A DNA stretch of 64,000 nucleotides from Polytrichum commune. Its lineage: Eukaryota > Streptophyta > Polytrichopsida > Polytrichales > Polytrichaceae. The translations under genes and the position numbers were made by a program. This document shows positions 21,201 to 33,277 of this stretch, piece by piece (within the stretch, counting starts at the first letter, position 1; each line of letters opens with the position of its first letter). Location: NCBI GenBank assembly GCA_950295325.1, contig OX485803.1, positions 48,189,554 through 48,253,553 of the forward strand, read 5' to 3'. The notes under the pieces are model-generated. The model was not told the origin of the DNA. It was given only the letters and a program-made list of their open reading frames with translations, and searched no databases.

Positions 21201-23985
21201 GTTTCATTTTAGTAGGCTCTGGACTAATGTTCAAGATCGAAGTCTTCAATGCCCTTCAAACGCGATTCGGCCCTTCAAAATATACCTCTCTCAAAGCAAC
21301 CCTTCAAAACGCAACCCCAAATTGAAAATGAAGACGTCATTTGAAGTCCTCAATACACTCTGCCCGCCACGAGAACCCAACAAGCGTAGGGCATTATTGT
21401 CACTACAAGAAGTGGAGTTACAACGGTTGATTCTCAATTCTTCACATTATACTAGAAACATGTACCATATAATTCATGCACAAGTCTAACACAAGTTTTG
21501 TATTTCATTTCCATGTTCTTGGATTGACGTCTTGGATTTGAACCAGTCCGAAGGGCTGAAATTTGAGAACCTTTCAGAATGAAACTCATATGAGGGCTTC
21601 AATCTTGAACGTTTCTCTCGACATGTGCATGGGATGCTATATAAACCTTCCTCATTTGAATTCCGAGTTGCCAAGACACATGCAGGGGTTCAGCTTGTTA
21701 CTTAAACTTAAGCCGCCTAGAAGCTACAGGAAAAAGGTATTATGACACTGCTATCGATGACTAGGTGTCCGTAGACCCAACCTTGTCATTTTAGAGTGAA
21801 ATGATCTATGTACATAGATAAGAAAACTTAAGTCTAAGTTCATTACGACTTAAGACTTCTCAAAGTATCTCCTAGATACTATGGATAAAGAAGGATAAGA
21901 CTAGGAGTTCCTTTGGAGATATAAAAGAGAGAGCTCGGGGGGGGGGGGGGGGGGGTGGCTCTCAAGGATTAGGCAAAGGGTTATGCAATCTTGTTTGCGT
22001 GGTGTGCTTCCAATTTTCGTATTCATTTTGTACTCGTTTTGTAACAAGAGGTACTAAGAAGTTGTGTACCAAAGTCCCCATTGGATTGTTCTTGTCCTCT
22101 CGTGCCATTTTGGTTGCAATGCTGACTGGGTTTGGGGTAAGTTAAGTTGCTCTTCTTGAAAGTGCCGGCAACAACTCCCAAGGATGACTCGCCATGGGAA
22201 ACTTGCAGAGTAGCTTATGTCTCCATATGGTCTTCAATGTCAATGTTTCCCACGCGGAAAGCGGCGTCGAGAGGATATAAATACTCACATTCTAGATATA
22301 AATACTCCCCCCCTTTTTGTTCTAGATTATTTTGGGTTTTTTGAAGCTAACTTTAGTGTCAAATCAATTAAAATTAACAACTTTTGGAATGCATACTATT
22401 TTGAGGCTTTTATGTTGGATGAATGGGAGGAAATTTGGTGTCAAATCAACCAAAAATAACAACCTTCGGAATGCATACTATTTTAGGGCTTTTGTGTTGG
22501 ATGAATAAGAGGAAAGTTCGTGTGTGTCAATTCCTTCACCAAGCAAAAGGCAACAGTGAGAGCGATTCTCTTGCATATGAGCGTGCCTCTCATCCATCCG
22601 GCCTGAAAACTTGACCCCCCTTGCTGCCTTTATAGGTTTGTGGTTGACTTATCGCATGTAACTTGGACTACATTATTTCGAGGTCTTTGGAGCAAAGTTT
22701 TGGTGTCAAATCAACTTCAAAAAAGTTTATCTCCAAACTACATATTCTTTCATGGCTTTATGTTGGATGAGTGAGAGGTATGCTCATGTGCGTTAATGCC
22801 CTCTTGACGAGGGCATCCATTACTAGGATCCTAAGGTAGACGGGGTGCAGCAAATAAATATCCGTTTTTTCTCCCAAAAATCCCAACACCAAAAAATGTA
22901 ATTATGATAACGATTATTCGAAACTTGCACCCCTTCTGAATTGTGCGGTGATGTTATTCATCATGTCCAATTGTTGTGCTTAACACAACCCCTAAAGGAC
23001 CCCATTTTGTTTTGCACCATTCCCATATAGCTTGTGGGTTGTTCTACGGGTAATCCTTGGGTGTCCTTTACGACTTTGAATTTGGTTGCGATTTATTCCT
23101 ATGACTATATTTGAACATGTGCATATGATTGCTAATTCACCAAGGGTAACAATATCCGACAATTGCATGTGAATTTATGTCGACGGAGTTAATTTTTGTC
23201 TCATATTGTTGTCTCTCCAGTATGTGTGAGCATATGTGACAATGTTCTCCCATTTGAAAGCACATCTAGGGTATAAGAATATTGGGGCATGTACAAGACA
23301 ATGAAACAGACATTTAAGTATATTTGGACAAACTACTGTCCACAAATGATAAGGGATGTGCATTTGTGGGGACAAAAAACAACAAAAGCAACAACACAAC
23401 AACTACAACTTTGAATGTTTGTATTCCACGTTCACCAACCACCATATTTGTGTAGTTTTGCGATCTTGTGTGTGAATATTACGTGATGGAAATTGTCCAA
23501 AGTTCATGATAAATCCTAGTTATGATGGGTACCCCATGTCAAGTTGTCACATTGTGGTACTGGACCAACATGTCAAATGATGTCATCATCATATGCCCTC
23601 CACCAATAAGAACGAATGTCATTGGGACCGTGTTTCCTCTTAATCCAAGTCCCATACTTGTGACCGAGTGAACCGCTAACGCTCAATCTCTTTTGTATGT
23701 AGCACTAATATATATATAAATCTTCAAGTACAATGTGTGCTAAATGCACCCTTCTCCTCCCCAAGGTTGTAAATACAAACGATTTGCTCTTGCAATGAGC
23801 GTACACATCCATGTTTACATCACTTTTTCTCCCAAAAACACATCATGATGTTCCTTGCACTCATGCCCATAAACGCCCTCTGCTTAATCCCTACAATTAC
23901 AAAAGCCAATGCTCACATGGTGCAAAACTATACAGAAGAGTAGCACCACCTTTGGGTTTGCCAGTCCGGTAGGGGTTAACCCTTA
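21201..23985. other. intergenic, possible solo LTR and tandem units
   Basis: No gene seen. A 19-G run lies at 21937-21955, just after a TATAAAAG-like box in a segment (about 21760-22150) that could be a solo LTR; I could not prove its ends. Degenerate units of about 90 bases (TGTCAAATCAA ... GGATGAATG) occur at 22350, 22437 and 22694. Confidence 0.4.
21937..21955 (+). repeat. poly-G run (19)
   Basis: The longest homopolymer in the window: nineteen G directly after GAGAGAGCTC. It may form a G-quadruplex, and the assembled length may be unreliable. Confidence 0.85.
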
Positions 23986-24374
23986 AGAGCATCACCACCC
24001 ATCCTACAAAATGCAGGGTGGATCATCCTCACAATAAGTTCAAGTCACTTGGTTTGCAAGCCGAGTGACCCACCCATGACTTGTATATAAGGTGATAAAA
24101 CAAGGAAGAAACAAAAGCAAGATGAATCTCATTGGCACCTTGGAAATCGGAGAGGAATATGAAGTTTGTCCTTTGTTGTTTAGGGGGCTCCTTTTTTGTT
24201 TTGGGGGCGGAGCTCCGACCCCCAAAATGACCCCAATTTGCAAGCCAACCTCAACTTCCAAGCCGGCATTACCAACAAATCATCCATTTTGCACGATGGG
24301 TGGGGCACTTTTGCAAGCCGCCTCTCACAATATAAGTTGAGGTCATCCGTTTTTTAGGATGGGTGGTGATGCCC
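23986..24374. mobile_element. GAGCATCACC-type MITE
   Basis: TTA at 23983-23985 and 24375-24377 flanks inverted ends GAGCATCACCACCCATCCTA and TAGGATGGGTGGTGATGCCC. One extra A at the left edge makes the exact boundary uncertain. It resembles the 7605-7998 element in end type only. Confidence 0.72.
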
Positions 24375-24377
24375 TTA

Positions 24378-25211
24378 GGACATATGCTTTCCCGATACCA
24401 CACCCAAAACATCTTTTAAAATTCATTTTAAGCATGATTAACCAATTAATTTACATAGGCTCTATTCTAAAGAAGTATAGATCTTGCTAAGGTGCTCGAT
24501 TTGGCATTCTAAAAACCCCATTTGGTGCGATGGAGTAGAAATTTTGAACAAGATTCTCCCAAAATAATACCAAGCCCGTGGGGCAGCATTGTCCTTTAAG
24601 GGTTAAGGACACGTTTACATTGGTCACTGTAAGAATCACGGTCCGTTACCAGCGCGCCACTTCCATCTACTAGGTGGTTCTACGATCCACTACAATAGTA
24701 GATCTCCAATCGATGCTCATAAATTGTGTATACCATTTATGAATATACTACATTCGTCGAGTGGGAAAGAACCCGTGGTAAGTAAGTAAGTAAAGGAAAG
24801 CGCGAGTTCCCGTAACGACGATGAAAAAATGACATCGAATTTTCCAATTGGTTACAGAAGGGGAGGGAAGGCAGGGCAGGCAGGCTGGAATGTAAGAAGT
24901 TATGATTGCGAACGAGTGCTGGCTCCTTGAAGGACGCTGGTAACCAACTCCACATTATGAGCAAACACCTGCTTGGAGTTTGGGAAAATGGTTCAGGCCA
25001 CTCAATGCGTGCATGGCCGTCTCACAAAAGTCAAGTTGTACCCGAGTCCGACGAAGCAATCAAAGTGTGTGAGACATGCAAAGGTAAAGGCCATGCCCAT
25101 TCTCGCTCACTTACACTTACACTTACATTCATCGAGATTGCCAGATGATTCAAGTACTGGGGTAAGTAATTCGCCAGCGAGCCTTGTGTTTGGCAGATTG
25201 AATCGATTGCC
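24378..25211. other. intergenic, no gene seen
   Basis: Only short simple repeats (TAAG near 24778, CACTTA near 25108) were noticed. Confidence 0.45.
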
Positions 25212-25220
25212 GCCTGTAAC

Positions 25221-25468
25221 AGTGATCGGGGAGATTTTTGGGCCTAATTAATAATTGGTTGAGATCCTCCTAGTGTTTGCAAGTCCAACCGGTTACATGT
25301 TGATGGCATCCTTCGGTTTTCCTATATTAGTTTGAGGTATATTCTTCCATAAATTCCTCTAAAGTGATCAATAATTCTCCTGCAGTCTTGATGAACTTCA
25401 ACCGGTCGGTTATTTCTCAAACTCAACCGGTTCATTTGTAACTAACTGCCTGTTCTCCCCGATCATTG
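25221..25468 (+). mobile_element. Mutator-like MITE with 9-bp duplication
   Basis: The best preserved short copy. Its ends are AGTGATCGGGGAGA and TCTCCCCGATCATTG. The flanks GCCTGTAAC (25212-25220) and GCCTGTATC (25469-25477) match at 8 of 9 positions, as expected for a Mutator-type target duplication. Internal ACCGGTT motifs are repeated. Confidence 0.72.
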
Positions 25469-25489
25469 GCCTGTATCGATAAACACGCA

Positions 25490-25906
25490 GATCTGAGCGC
25501 CGGTTACAAATGAACCGGTTGAGTTTGAGAAACGACCGGTGGTTGAAGTTCAAGAGTTGAGGAAATTTACTGATTGATGTAAAGCTAGGATCGGGGAGAA
25601 CCGGCAGTTAGTTACAGATGAACCAGTTGAAGTTCATCAAGACTGTAGGAGAATTATTGATTGTTTTAGAGGAATCTATGGAGTATACCCCAATTTAATA
25701 AAGGAAAACCGGAGGATGTCGTCAACATGTAACTGGTTGGACTTGCAAACACTAGGATCTCAACTGATTATTATGCCCAAGCAATCTCCTCGATCATAGC
25801 TGATGTAAAAGGAATTAACAGAATGCTCCTCAATTCAAACCAAGGAAAACTGAAAGATGTGAACATGTAAGCAGTTGTGCCCAGAAATCTCCCTCGACAA
25901 TAATTA
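25490..25906 (-). mobile_element. cluster of inverted copies of the same MITE
   Basis: A partial copy (25490-25580), a nearly full one from GATCGGGGAGAACCGGCAG at 25591 to 25797, and another partial end (25801-25906) follow one another. All are inverted relative to 25221-25468. Facing copies create a large potential hairpin. Confidence 0.65.
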
Positions 25907-28590
25907 AGTAAACAGGCTGTTTAGAATACACTGTGGAGAATGTATGGATTTTGTTTTGGTACTTAATGACTGACTGATTGACTACCACTACACAAAATAT
26001 GGTATTTAGTGTTTGATACACTAAATGCGAACGCATACACTAAATATCAATGACCCTATGAAAGTAAGTAACATTCAATGTAAACTCAAACACTAAATAT
26101 CAACTATGGTAATATGTGGAAGTTACATGTTTGAATTTAGTGTTAGCAAGGATATGAAAAAAAGAGGATGTAATAAGGGAGGTGGCAGTAGGGGAAGGTA
26201 GCGGCACATTTATGTCTAACACTAAATGTTGAAGAATTGAAAAATAGTGTTGAGCATGGTAGGGTGGTAACGACACTAAATATAATCAAACACTGGATTT
26301 CATGTTTTGTGTACTCTCAATTGATTGTTGTGAATTGTGATAAAGTGTGCTCAGATGCTTGTGAACATTACCTCGTGATGTTCATTGATTCCCACTGTGC
26401 ACACATCACGAGTCATCATCTATCTTGTGTTATTCTACGTGACATCAGACTTGTAGTACCCCCGGGTGGCAACTCAAACAAACAATTCCAGGGGGCTTGT
26501 CTAAAAATTTCACAAAGGCATAGATTATGTATACATAATTGTACATATAATCTAGATCATGTTTCAAATGATCTGGATTCAAGAGTTTCAGAAGAGAAGT
26601 GGGAGAGAAGTCACCGAGAGAAGTCGGGAAGAGAGTTAGGGTTAGGGCTTACAAGCCAAAATAATCTAGATTATCTTGAAAAAAAATAGATTACATAAAT
26701 CATAGTTAGGTATGATAAGAGACTAGATTATGGATGAGCCCCCCTGTCCAAGAGAAAGTCCACATTATTTTCAAATTATTCATGTATTGTATTGTAATAC
26801 ATAGGCATGTTCAAATCAAAAAAATATTACGTACTATGGACGGTCTCAATGTGCACTACATCACTCCACTCTAAGTTCTGTAAAATTGTTCTCTGGTATG
26901 AATATACAAAGATAATATGGATGGAATATCTGTTACAAATTATTTTGCACTAGTTGCCACTCCGAGGTAGTACCCTTAGCCCTCCCTAACATATAAGTCT
27001 GCAAGTAATCAGGTATAACTGCGACTCGAAGTAAGGACCAATTCAACTCTTGCTACTTATGAAATCAAAGAACAAGAGATCGAGGATGCCGAGTCGCGAT
27101 GAACAACTACAAAACGCGAGGAAGTCCTTGAATGCCGAACTTATTCACTCCACATGCGAGATTGCAAGAGCAACGTTTGCAACACTTCACTTAGTTGTTG
27201 CAAGTGCCCCTATGCCCAAATGAATGGGGTCTTCTTGTTCTTAGATGAGTGCACCTATTTGGACACTTTTTGGATTTCAGCGGATGTAGAGATTTGATAA
27301 CAAAACAACAATCACATGAGCACATTAGCAAATCCAAAAGAAGGAAAACATTACCTAATTTGATTTTTTGTTTGTTTTTGGATTCAAGTTGAACATCTTA
27401 CGAATTCTTGAAGTGAAAGTCGTAGATGACTTATGATAGTTTCTATTTTCGTTTCTTTTTTTCTTTTGATTATGTACATTTCATAGTTGGATATGAGATT
27501 ATATGTTAGAATCCATCATAGATGATGGTTCATGCCAAGGAGGCAATTCTCATCTTTAGAAAGGTTGTTCATAAAAACACCTTCTTGACTACTTAATTGA
27601 TGATTTTCTATTTACAACAAAGGACCAACATGCTTGGGAAGAGGGCATTGAGGGAAACGCATTGATACCCTTTGTGTTTGCATTAAAAATGGGTTATTTA
27701 TAGTTTCACAGAGTCATTCCTAAAAACCAGTTAGACGCATTTTTCTTCTTCTAAAGGATGGGTCACCATCTAGACCCTCTAGATATTTGTTTGCACTTCT
27801 AGGAGTTTATGAAGTCTCTAAGAGATTTTGAGATTAGAATCATATCACACAAACTCTGAAAAATGCCCACATATTGATATGAGTAAATAGCTTCAAGCCA
27901 AGTCCTAAAGACGTCAATCCATGCATGTGCTATAATTAGGTACCATCTTGGAGCTCGATTAATTCTATTCTAACCCAACAAACATGCATGTCTTAAGGTA
28001 CGTCCACCTCAAACCAACAATGATTAAACCTAAAACCAATATTTCGTACCACAACCATGCATCTAGAAGCTTCAAATATATGATAAAGATACATGTTGTT
28101 GGTTTTAGGTATGCCTACCTTACATATACTAGTAGCAACAAGAATGACATCATGAAGGAGGAATAGTTTGTTGAAGTCTATGTGCATAATTTTCATCACC
28201 ACCATTCTATATTTATGCCTTCGTTTAAAATGTCTTGGAGTAGTGCGAATCATGGCAAGAACTAGGATTGTGGATGTGCTTGGAACTTGTCTAACCCACT
28301 ACTTTTGGTGATGTGACTTCCTAGAAGAACACAAACACAAACTTCAATTCAAAGGACCGACGAACAAAGGGCCCAACAAAGGGCACCTAGGGAGGTGTCT
28401 CCATAGGAAATCGATCTTGAGGGAGATTGTTTCAAAGTGAAAGGCTCAAATTACAATATTTGGATCCCACAAAGTTGGAAGATCATTGTTGTTGGTGATA
28501 TACCAACTATATCCCATTAAATGTGTTGTGTCATATGAGAACCTCAAAAATAATTGTGATTCTTTGACCACTTGCAAACAACATCACTCA
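25907..28590. other. intergenic, no gene seen
   Basis: Fragments of the TTTAGTGT family lie around 25995-26290. A repeat copy at 27249-27560 matches 19548-19840. No coding exon was recognised. Confidence 0.45.
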
Positions 28591-28733
28591 CACTAGTAGG
28601 AAAGGTGGGTCTCCATGACACGCCAATCTAACACGAAGTGTCTAGAATAACGATGTTATGACATCGGTTGATGTTATTCTAGACACTTCGTGTTAGATTG
28701 GCGTATCATGTAGACCCCCCTTTCCTAGTAGTG
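28591..28733. mobile_element. CACTA-type hairpin MITE
   Basis: TCA at 28588-28590 and 28734-28736 flanks ends CACTAGTAGGAAAGG and CCTTTCCTAGTAGTG. CACTA ends plus a 3-bp duplication identify the CACTA (EnSpm) superfamily. The whole 143-bp element is one palindrome with arms of more than 60 bases and only a few mismatches. Confidence 0.88.
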
Positions 28734-29068
28734 TCATAATCAACTCCAACCCATCCATTAATTTGCACTATTTTTTAAGGTTAGACTGGTGGTGTAGTCT
28801 ATGAGTGTGCTTGCACTTTGTTCCAAAGGCATTGCTAGTCATGGAACCATCACTATTTTGAAGCAATCCAATCTCCCAACATTTTAAATTATTTTCCATG
28901 TATTTGTACAATATTTGTGGATTCTACTTTAGAAATGTTGTCCTCAGTTTAGTTGCAACATGCAATCGCAACTTAGGCAATATGTGTTGATGTGTAGCAC
29001 TCTACAATCCTACGTCCCAAGTATGACATGGACGCCTACCTAGCAACTCTTTTGAAAGTGAACCTTGG

Positions 29069-29128
29069 GACTTGTGTTGGGAATCGGGTCAAGCAAAAAG
29101 CTAGACCCAACTCTCAACACAAGTCCTC
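29069..29128. repeat. 23-bp-arm hairpin
   Basis: GGACTTGTGTTGGGAATCGG pairs with its near complement ending at 29128 around a 13-base loop. Confidence 0.6.
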
Positions 29129-29439
29129 CAAATATTTTTTTCATATAATAATCAACATCCAACTAAAATGATAATTAACCATATTTTAATAGGATCTTAA
29201 GGCTCAAAAGTTGGGCTCCGTGTTAAGACTTGCTAGCCACAAGTGGGACTTGGGACTTGGGAGTCCATGTGAACCGGCCCCTTATAGACATGAGTTATTT
29301 TGCATCAGATGTATTATGAAGTGTCTTATTAATTAGTTCTCTATGCGGATCATTCCAAAAGCTTGCAGTGTGCACTAAATTATTGAAGAGTCAACAGCAT
29401 ATCCCATAATAGTGGGATCATCCTTGGTTTAATATTTCT

Positions 29440-30305
29440 GCATATAGAGTTAAGGCAACCATAACCTATCACTTAAGAGATTTTGCGCCATGTTTGAAGA
29501 GAAGTATAAGGGTGTGTAAAAATTTCCATGTAGGAAGACAAAAATCAAGAGCACTATAAATTTTTTTTGGTAATTTTATATCTTAAATTGAAATTACTGT
29601 GGATTTTTGAAGCCAAAAGTTGGCCCGCACATATTACCAATGCCTAGAGTCTACTGTAATTGCTCATTCAAACCGCTCATTCCTCTCCACTTTAGCACTC
29701 AACACCAAGAGTTGTGTATGCCAGTATTGGTTATAGCTTGATCGAAATTTAGTTTCAACCTGATTGAAATTATAGTACCCTATAGATTGTCGATTTTTAT
29801 AATAGATGCCAATCTGGAATAGGCGCCTCTATTCTAGAATTTGAGAAGAAAAATATCTTTATTCTAGAAGAAGACAAGGTGCTCAGAAACATAGAGCAAG
29901 GAGTTTTACTTAACACTTATAATAGAGGTACCTATTCCCGATCAGGACCCCATTGACAATCTACAGGGTACCGGAATTTCAATAAGGCTAGGACTAATTT
30001 TGATTAGGTTGGAACCAATAATGTCATGAGAGTAATCCTGATTTTGAGTGCTAAAGTGAGGAGGAATTAGCGGTTTAAATGAGTGGTTATGGAACACTCT
30101 AGACATTGGTAATATGTTCGGGTCAACTTTGTCTTAAAAAACTCACAATAATTTCAATTTTTGGAATAAAATTATTGAAAAATTTGCAATCCTCTTGATT
30201 TCTATCTTCCTACGCAAAACAAATTTGCACCACCTTATACTTCTCTAGACATGGTGAAAAATCTCTTAAGTGATCGGTTATGGGTGCCTCTACTCTACAC
30301 AACTT
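29440..30305. repeat. large foldback of the dispersed repeat
   Basis: Arms of about 355 bases (29449-29801 and 29937-30302) are inverted copies of the same dispersed repeat as 6468-7490, with a spacer of roughly 135 bases. Matching landmarks include CACTTTAGCACTCAA / GAGTGCTAAAGTGAG and CACTTAAGAGATTTT / AAATCTCTTAAGTGA. Confidence 0.75.
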
Positions 30306-30379
30306 TGGAAACATGTTTGCATATACATTATAACCAAAAATATTGTGGGTAGCATTAGATAGGGTGGATCCACCTACTC

Positions 30380-30950
30380 TCAAATAGGAGGTCATTGGGA
30401 ATCTATAGGGTGCCATAATATCAAGCAAGATGGGACTAATTTCAATAAAAAATTTTTGTGGGTGGTTGAAATAAGGTTCCACATTTCACGGTTTCTAAGG
30501 GTTAGTTTTCATGTAGGCCACTCACCCACAAGATTCTAGTGGAAATATAGATGCCACTAGGTGGAATCTACATTTCCACTAAAATCATGTGTGCGAAGCG
30601 GCCTACATGGAAACTAACCCCAAGTCTCCAACTTCAGTTATGGTATCACGAGACAATCGATAATGCCATGACACATATCCCCGGTTTTGAGAGCTAAAGT
30701 AAGGGATTCAACTCAAAATGAGTGCTTTTGGCTGACTCTAGGCAGTGGAAATGTGTTCGGGCCAAGTTTTGGCTTCAAACAATTTAGAGTTAATTCAAGT
30801 TAAGAAATAATATTATTGAATTTTTTTGCAGTCCTCCTGATTTCTATCTTCCTATATGTGAATTATCTGCACGGCCTTATACTTCTTTAGATTTGGCACA
30901 ACATCTCTTAAGTGACCACTAATGGCCGCCTGTACTCTAAGTGCAAGGTA
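30380..30950. repeat. dispersed repeat copy without the 445-bp MITE
   Basis: A full-length relative of 6468-7490. It keeps the small GGGTTAG MITE (30499-30620) but has an empty site at about 30462-30478 where the other copy carries the 6557-7001 element. Confidence 0.75.
30499..30620. mobile_element. 122-bp MITE, GGGTTAGTTTC ends, copy 2
   Basis: Same as the 7030-7151 element and at the orthologous position of the host repeat. The right flank TAA has decayed to CAA. Confidence 0.7.
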
Positions 30951-32624
30951 AGCACTCTATCTTCTTCTTGTCCAATGTTTTGACCTATTTGGATTCACAA
31001 AATTGAGGAACTATAATTTATGACTAGAGGCAACAAATTCACTCCTAGCATGTGAGTTCTAAGCGACATGTCATGTGTTGGTGACACGCAATAGAGTTAT
31101 TTGTAAAGAAAAATGGATGAAATCATGGGTTTGGTCCCAAACCATGAGTTTGTGAGAATTAACACAAACATTACTAACAAATGCATCTCAATATAACTAC
31201 AAAATGACTATGTTATGACTAAACATGGACCACTTTGACTCAAGTCAAACAAAGGTTTGAGTTTTCAAGTTTAGTGACAGATGTGCAGTCATCTTGGTCA
31301 TTTGTTTGTGTTGTTCAAAACCCATGTCTCATGTCATGTCCATCTCTTGAATCTAACTGAGCCTTACTAGTAGATCATTGACTAAGAATTGTATCATAAA
31401 AATTATAGTTATCAAATCATGTCATGATTATAAAAGTGCAAGGCGTTTTAATTGGCAACTCTACTTTATTGGATAGTACCTACACTCAATCTTTGCCACA
31501 TCAAAGAATCAAACCCTCCCACTTCGTTAGAGCCAAGTACCCTAGCCAACTTCACATCCAAGTTTACTTGATATATACAGATAAGAGTTTAGATTTATTA
31601 AATACCACTGTCCTAAACAACTAGACTACATTGGCCACATTATTCATTATCATCCACATTATTAGTGTTGCAACAACTAGGTGGAACCTAGAGAGGATGT
31701 CATGTAACATCTAGTGTTTGTAACAGTCGGTGTTTGCACAGTGATTCATGAAGATACATCTAATGAACAAGACACATCAATCTTACTCTCACTCCAAATC
31801 AAGGGTTGTGAGATTTTGAAGTGTCATGGCCTTTCAATTTTTTGTTAGAGCAATCTCTTTTTAGGTGGGTTTTGTCACAAAATCTACATTGAATATTGTA
31901 TTTAGTGTCACCAATTTTATTTTGTCTAGCTCACTACTAATTGTGAACCCCCTATGTAGTATCACCAACACTAAATGTAAGCCTAACACTATTTGTCACT
32001 CCTTGTCAAAAAATTGAATAATATAGACTTACAACATTGCAATTACTATCACTTACTTAGGGTTTTTTCATAAAAAATTCAAACATCCATGATGGTAATT
32101 CATTATAAACTTACGAGGATGAAGAATGTACCAAAAGTGGATGAACTAGAAGTAAATTGGGATGACAATATTTGTAAAATTATTCATAAGAAGTATCATT
32201 AGAAAACTCACCATAGTGACATAAAATACCATATTACACTAAATACAATATTTAGTGTAGTAACCCTTGACACATTATCCACTTTATGAAATGTAGAGTC
32301 CATGTAGTTTTCCATTCATTCAAATTTCCTTGAGCCCCAAAGCCTGAATGTAAAGTGGAGTGGAATGGTTAACATCAAATCAATGAGACAAAGTATGTGC
32401 TCAAAATATAGAGACCATTCCAGAATCAATAATGAACATAGTTAAGAAGACATACACGATTGCTTACACACACACACACACACTTACTACCTCATGTAGA
32501 GTTTCCATCTCAACTCCTATTGTGAACTTGATTTGACAGTTTTTGTGACTTGCAATTGCTCGCTTGATGAAACACTCCACCCATTGCAATTTTATGGATG
32601 TTAAAAACCCAATGCTACACATAT
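30951..32624. other. intergenic with TTTAGTGT repeats
   Basis: Between 31893 and 32265 ACACTAAATACAATATTTAGTG-type ends face each other, and 31895-32060 mirrors 14035-14205. The stretch 32340-32620 shares pieces with 43480-43650 and may be LINE debris. A CA repeat lies at 32466-32483. Confidence 0.45.
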
Positions 32625-32827
32625 TATCCCAATTAGTGCATGTTACTATTTGGAGTTATGCGGTGCAATAATGTCTTACTCAAGAGTGCAACTTTTACTC
32701 ACGAAAGTTCAAAAGGTTGTTTGGACATTATAGAACATAAATGACTTTGCATGATAGAATATTACATCTCATTAAATAGTCATACCAATGCGTAACTCCA
32801 AATAGTAACACACACTAATTGGGATAA
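32625..32827. mobile_element. MITE, TCCCAATTAGTG family, best copy
   Basis: The inverted ends TCCCAATTAGTGCATGTTAC and GTAACACACACTAATTGGGA are paired for about 40 bases and are flanked by TA on both sides. This is the best preserved of six copies in the window. Confidence 0.78.
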
Positions 32828-33049
32828 TTAGTGTAGAGCTAAGGTGAAAATGTAGCATGAAAAATAATAATATTGTGTGCCAAAATCTTATTTGAACTCA
32901 TGCCCATAAATTGATTAGGGTGGCACAAGGAGTATGAAGCAAGCACTATACCTCAATCATAGGTACCATATGAAGTAGGTCACCAAATCTCTTGTCACAA
33001 TTTGAACCTATTTCGACCAATGAAAACCCACCCCGATTGACCTCCCAAA

Positions 33050-33125
33050 ATGTTGTCGAAATGTTTCGGCTCGAAACGATAGTTGTCAAAATATTTCGAC
33101 TCAAAACAAAAGTTGTCAAATGGTG
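33050..33125 (+). repeat. 30-bp tandem repeat, 2.5 units
   Basis: Units start TTGTCRAAATRTTTCGRCTC at 33051 and 33081, with a partial third. Confidence 0.75.
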
Positions 33126-33277
33126 TCGTTAGGAAAGTACCTTAATTCTAGTAGGGAAAGTCACCCAAGTTTTCTTGATGCTTAAATTACCATCCACAAG
33201 GATTGGGGCCAAGCTAGTGAAATATGGCGTTATAGCTTGTCCTACTAGGCTGGGTGGTCCAATCTAGCCTTGCAAAG

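Noticed and set aside
21760-22150. Solo LTR with TATAAAAG box and poly-G
   Set aside because: Ends and target duplication could not be shown, so it is mentioned only as a possibility in the region entry.
26636-26648. TTAGGGTTAGGG, telomere-like
   Set aside because: Only two units, inside ordinary sequence; not a telomeric tract.
19548-27560. Repeats at 19548 and 27249 as the two LTRs of one 8-kb retrotransposon
   Set aside because: No TG...CA ends, primer-binding site or gag/pol lies between them, and the copies are strongly diverged; more likely two independent dispersed repeats.
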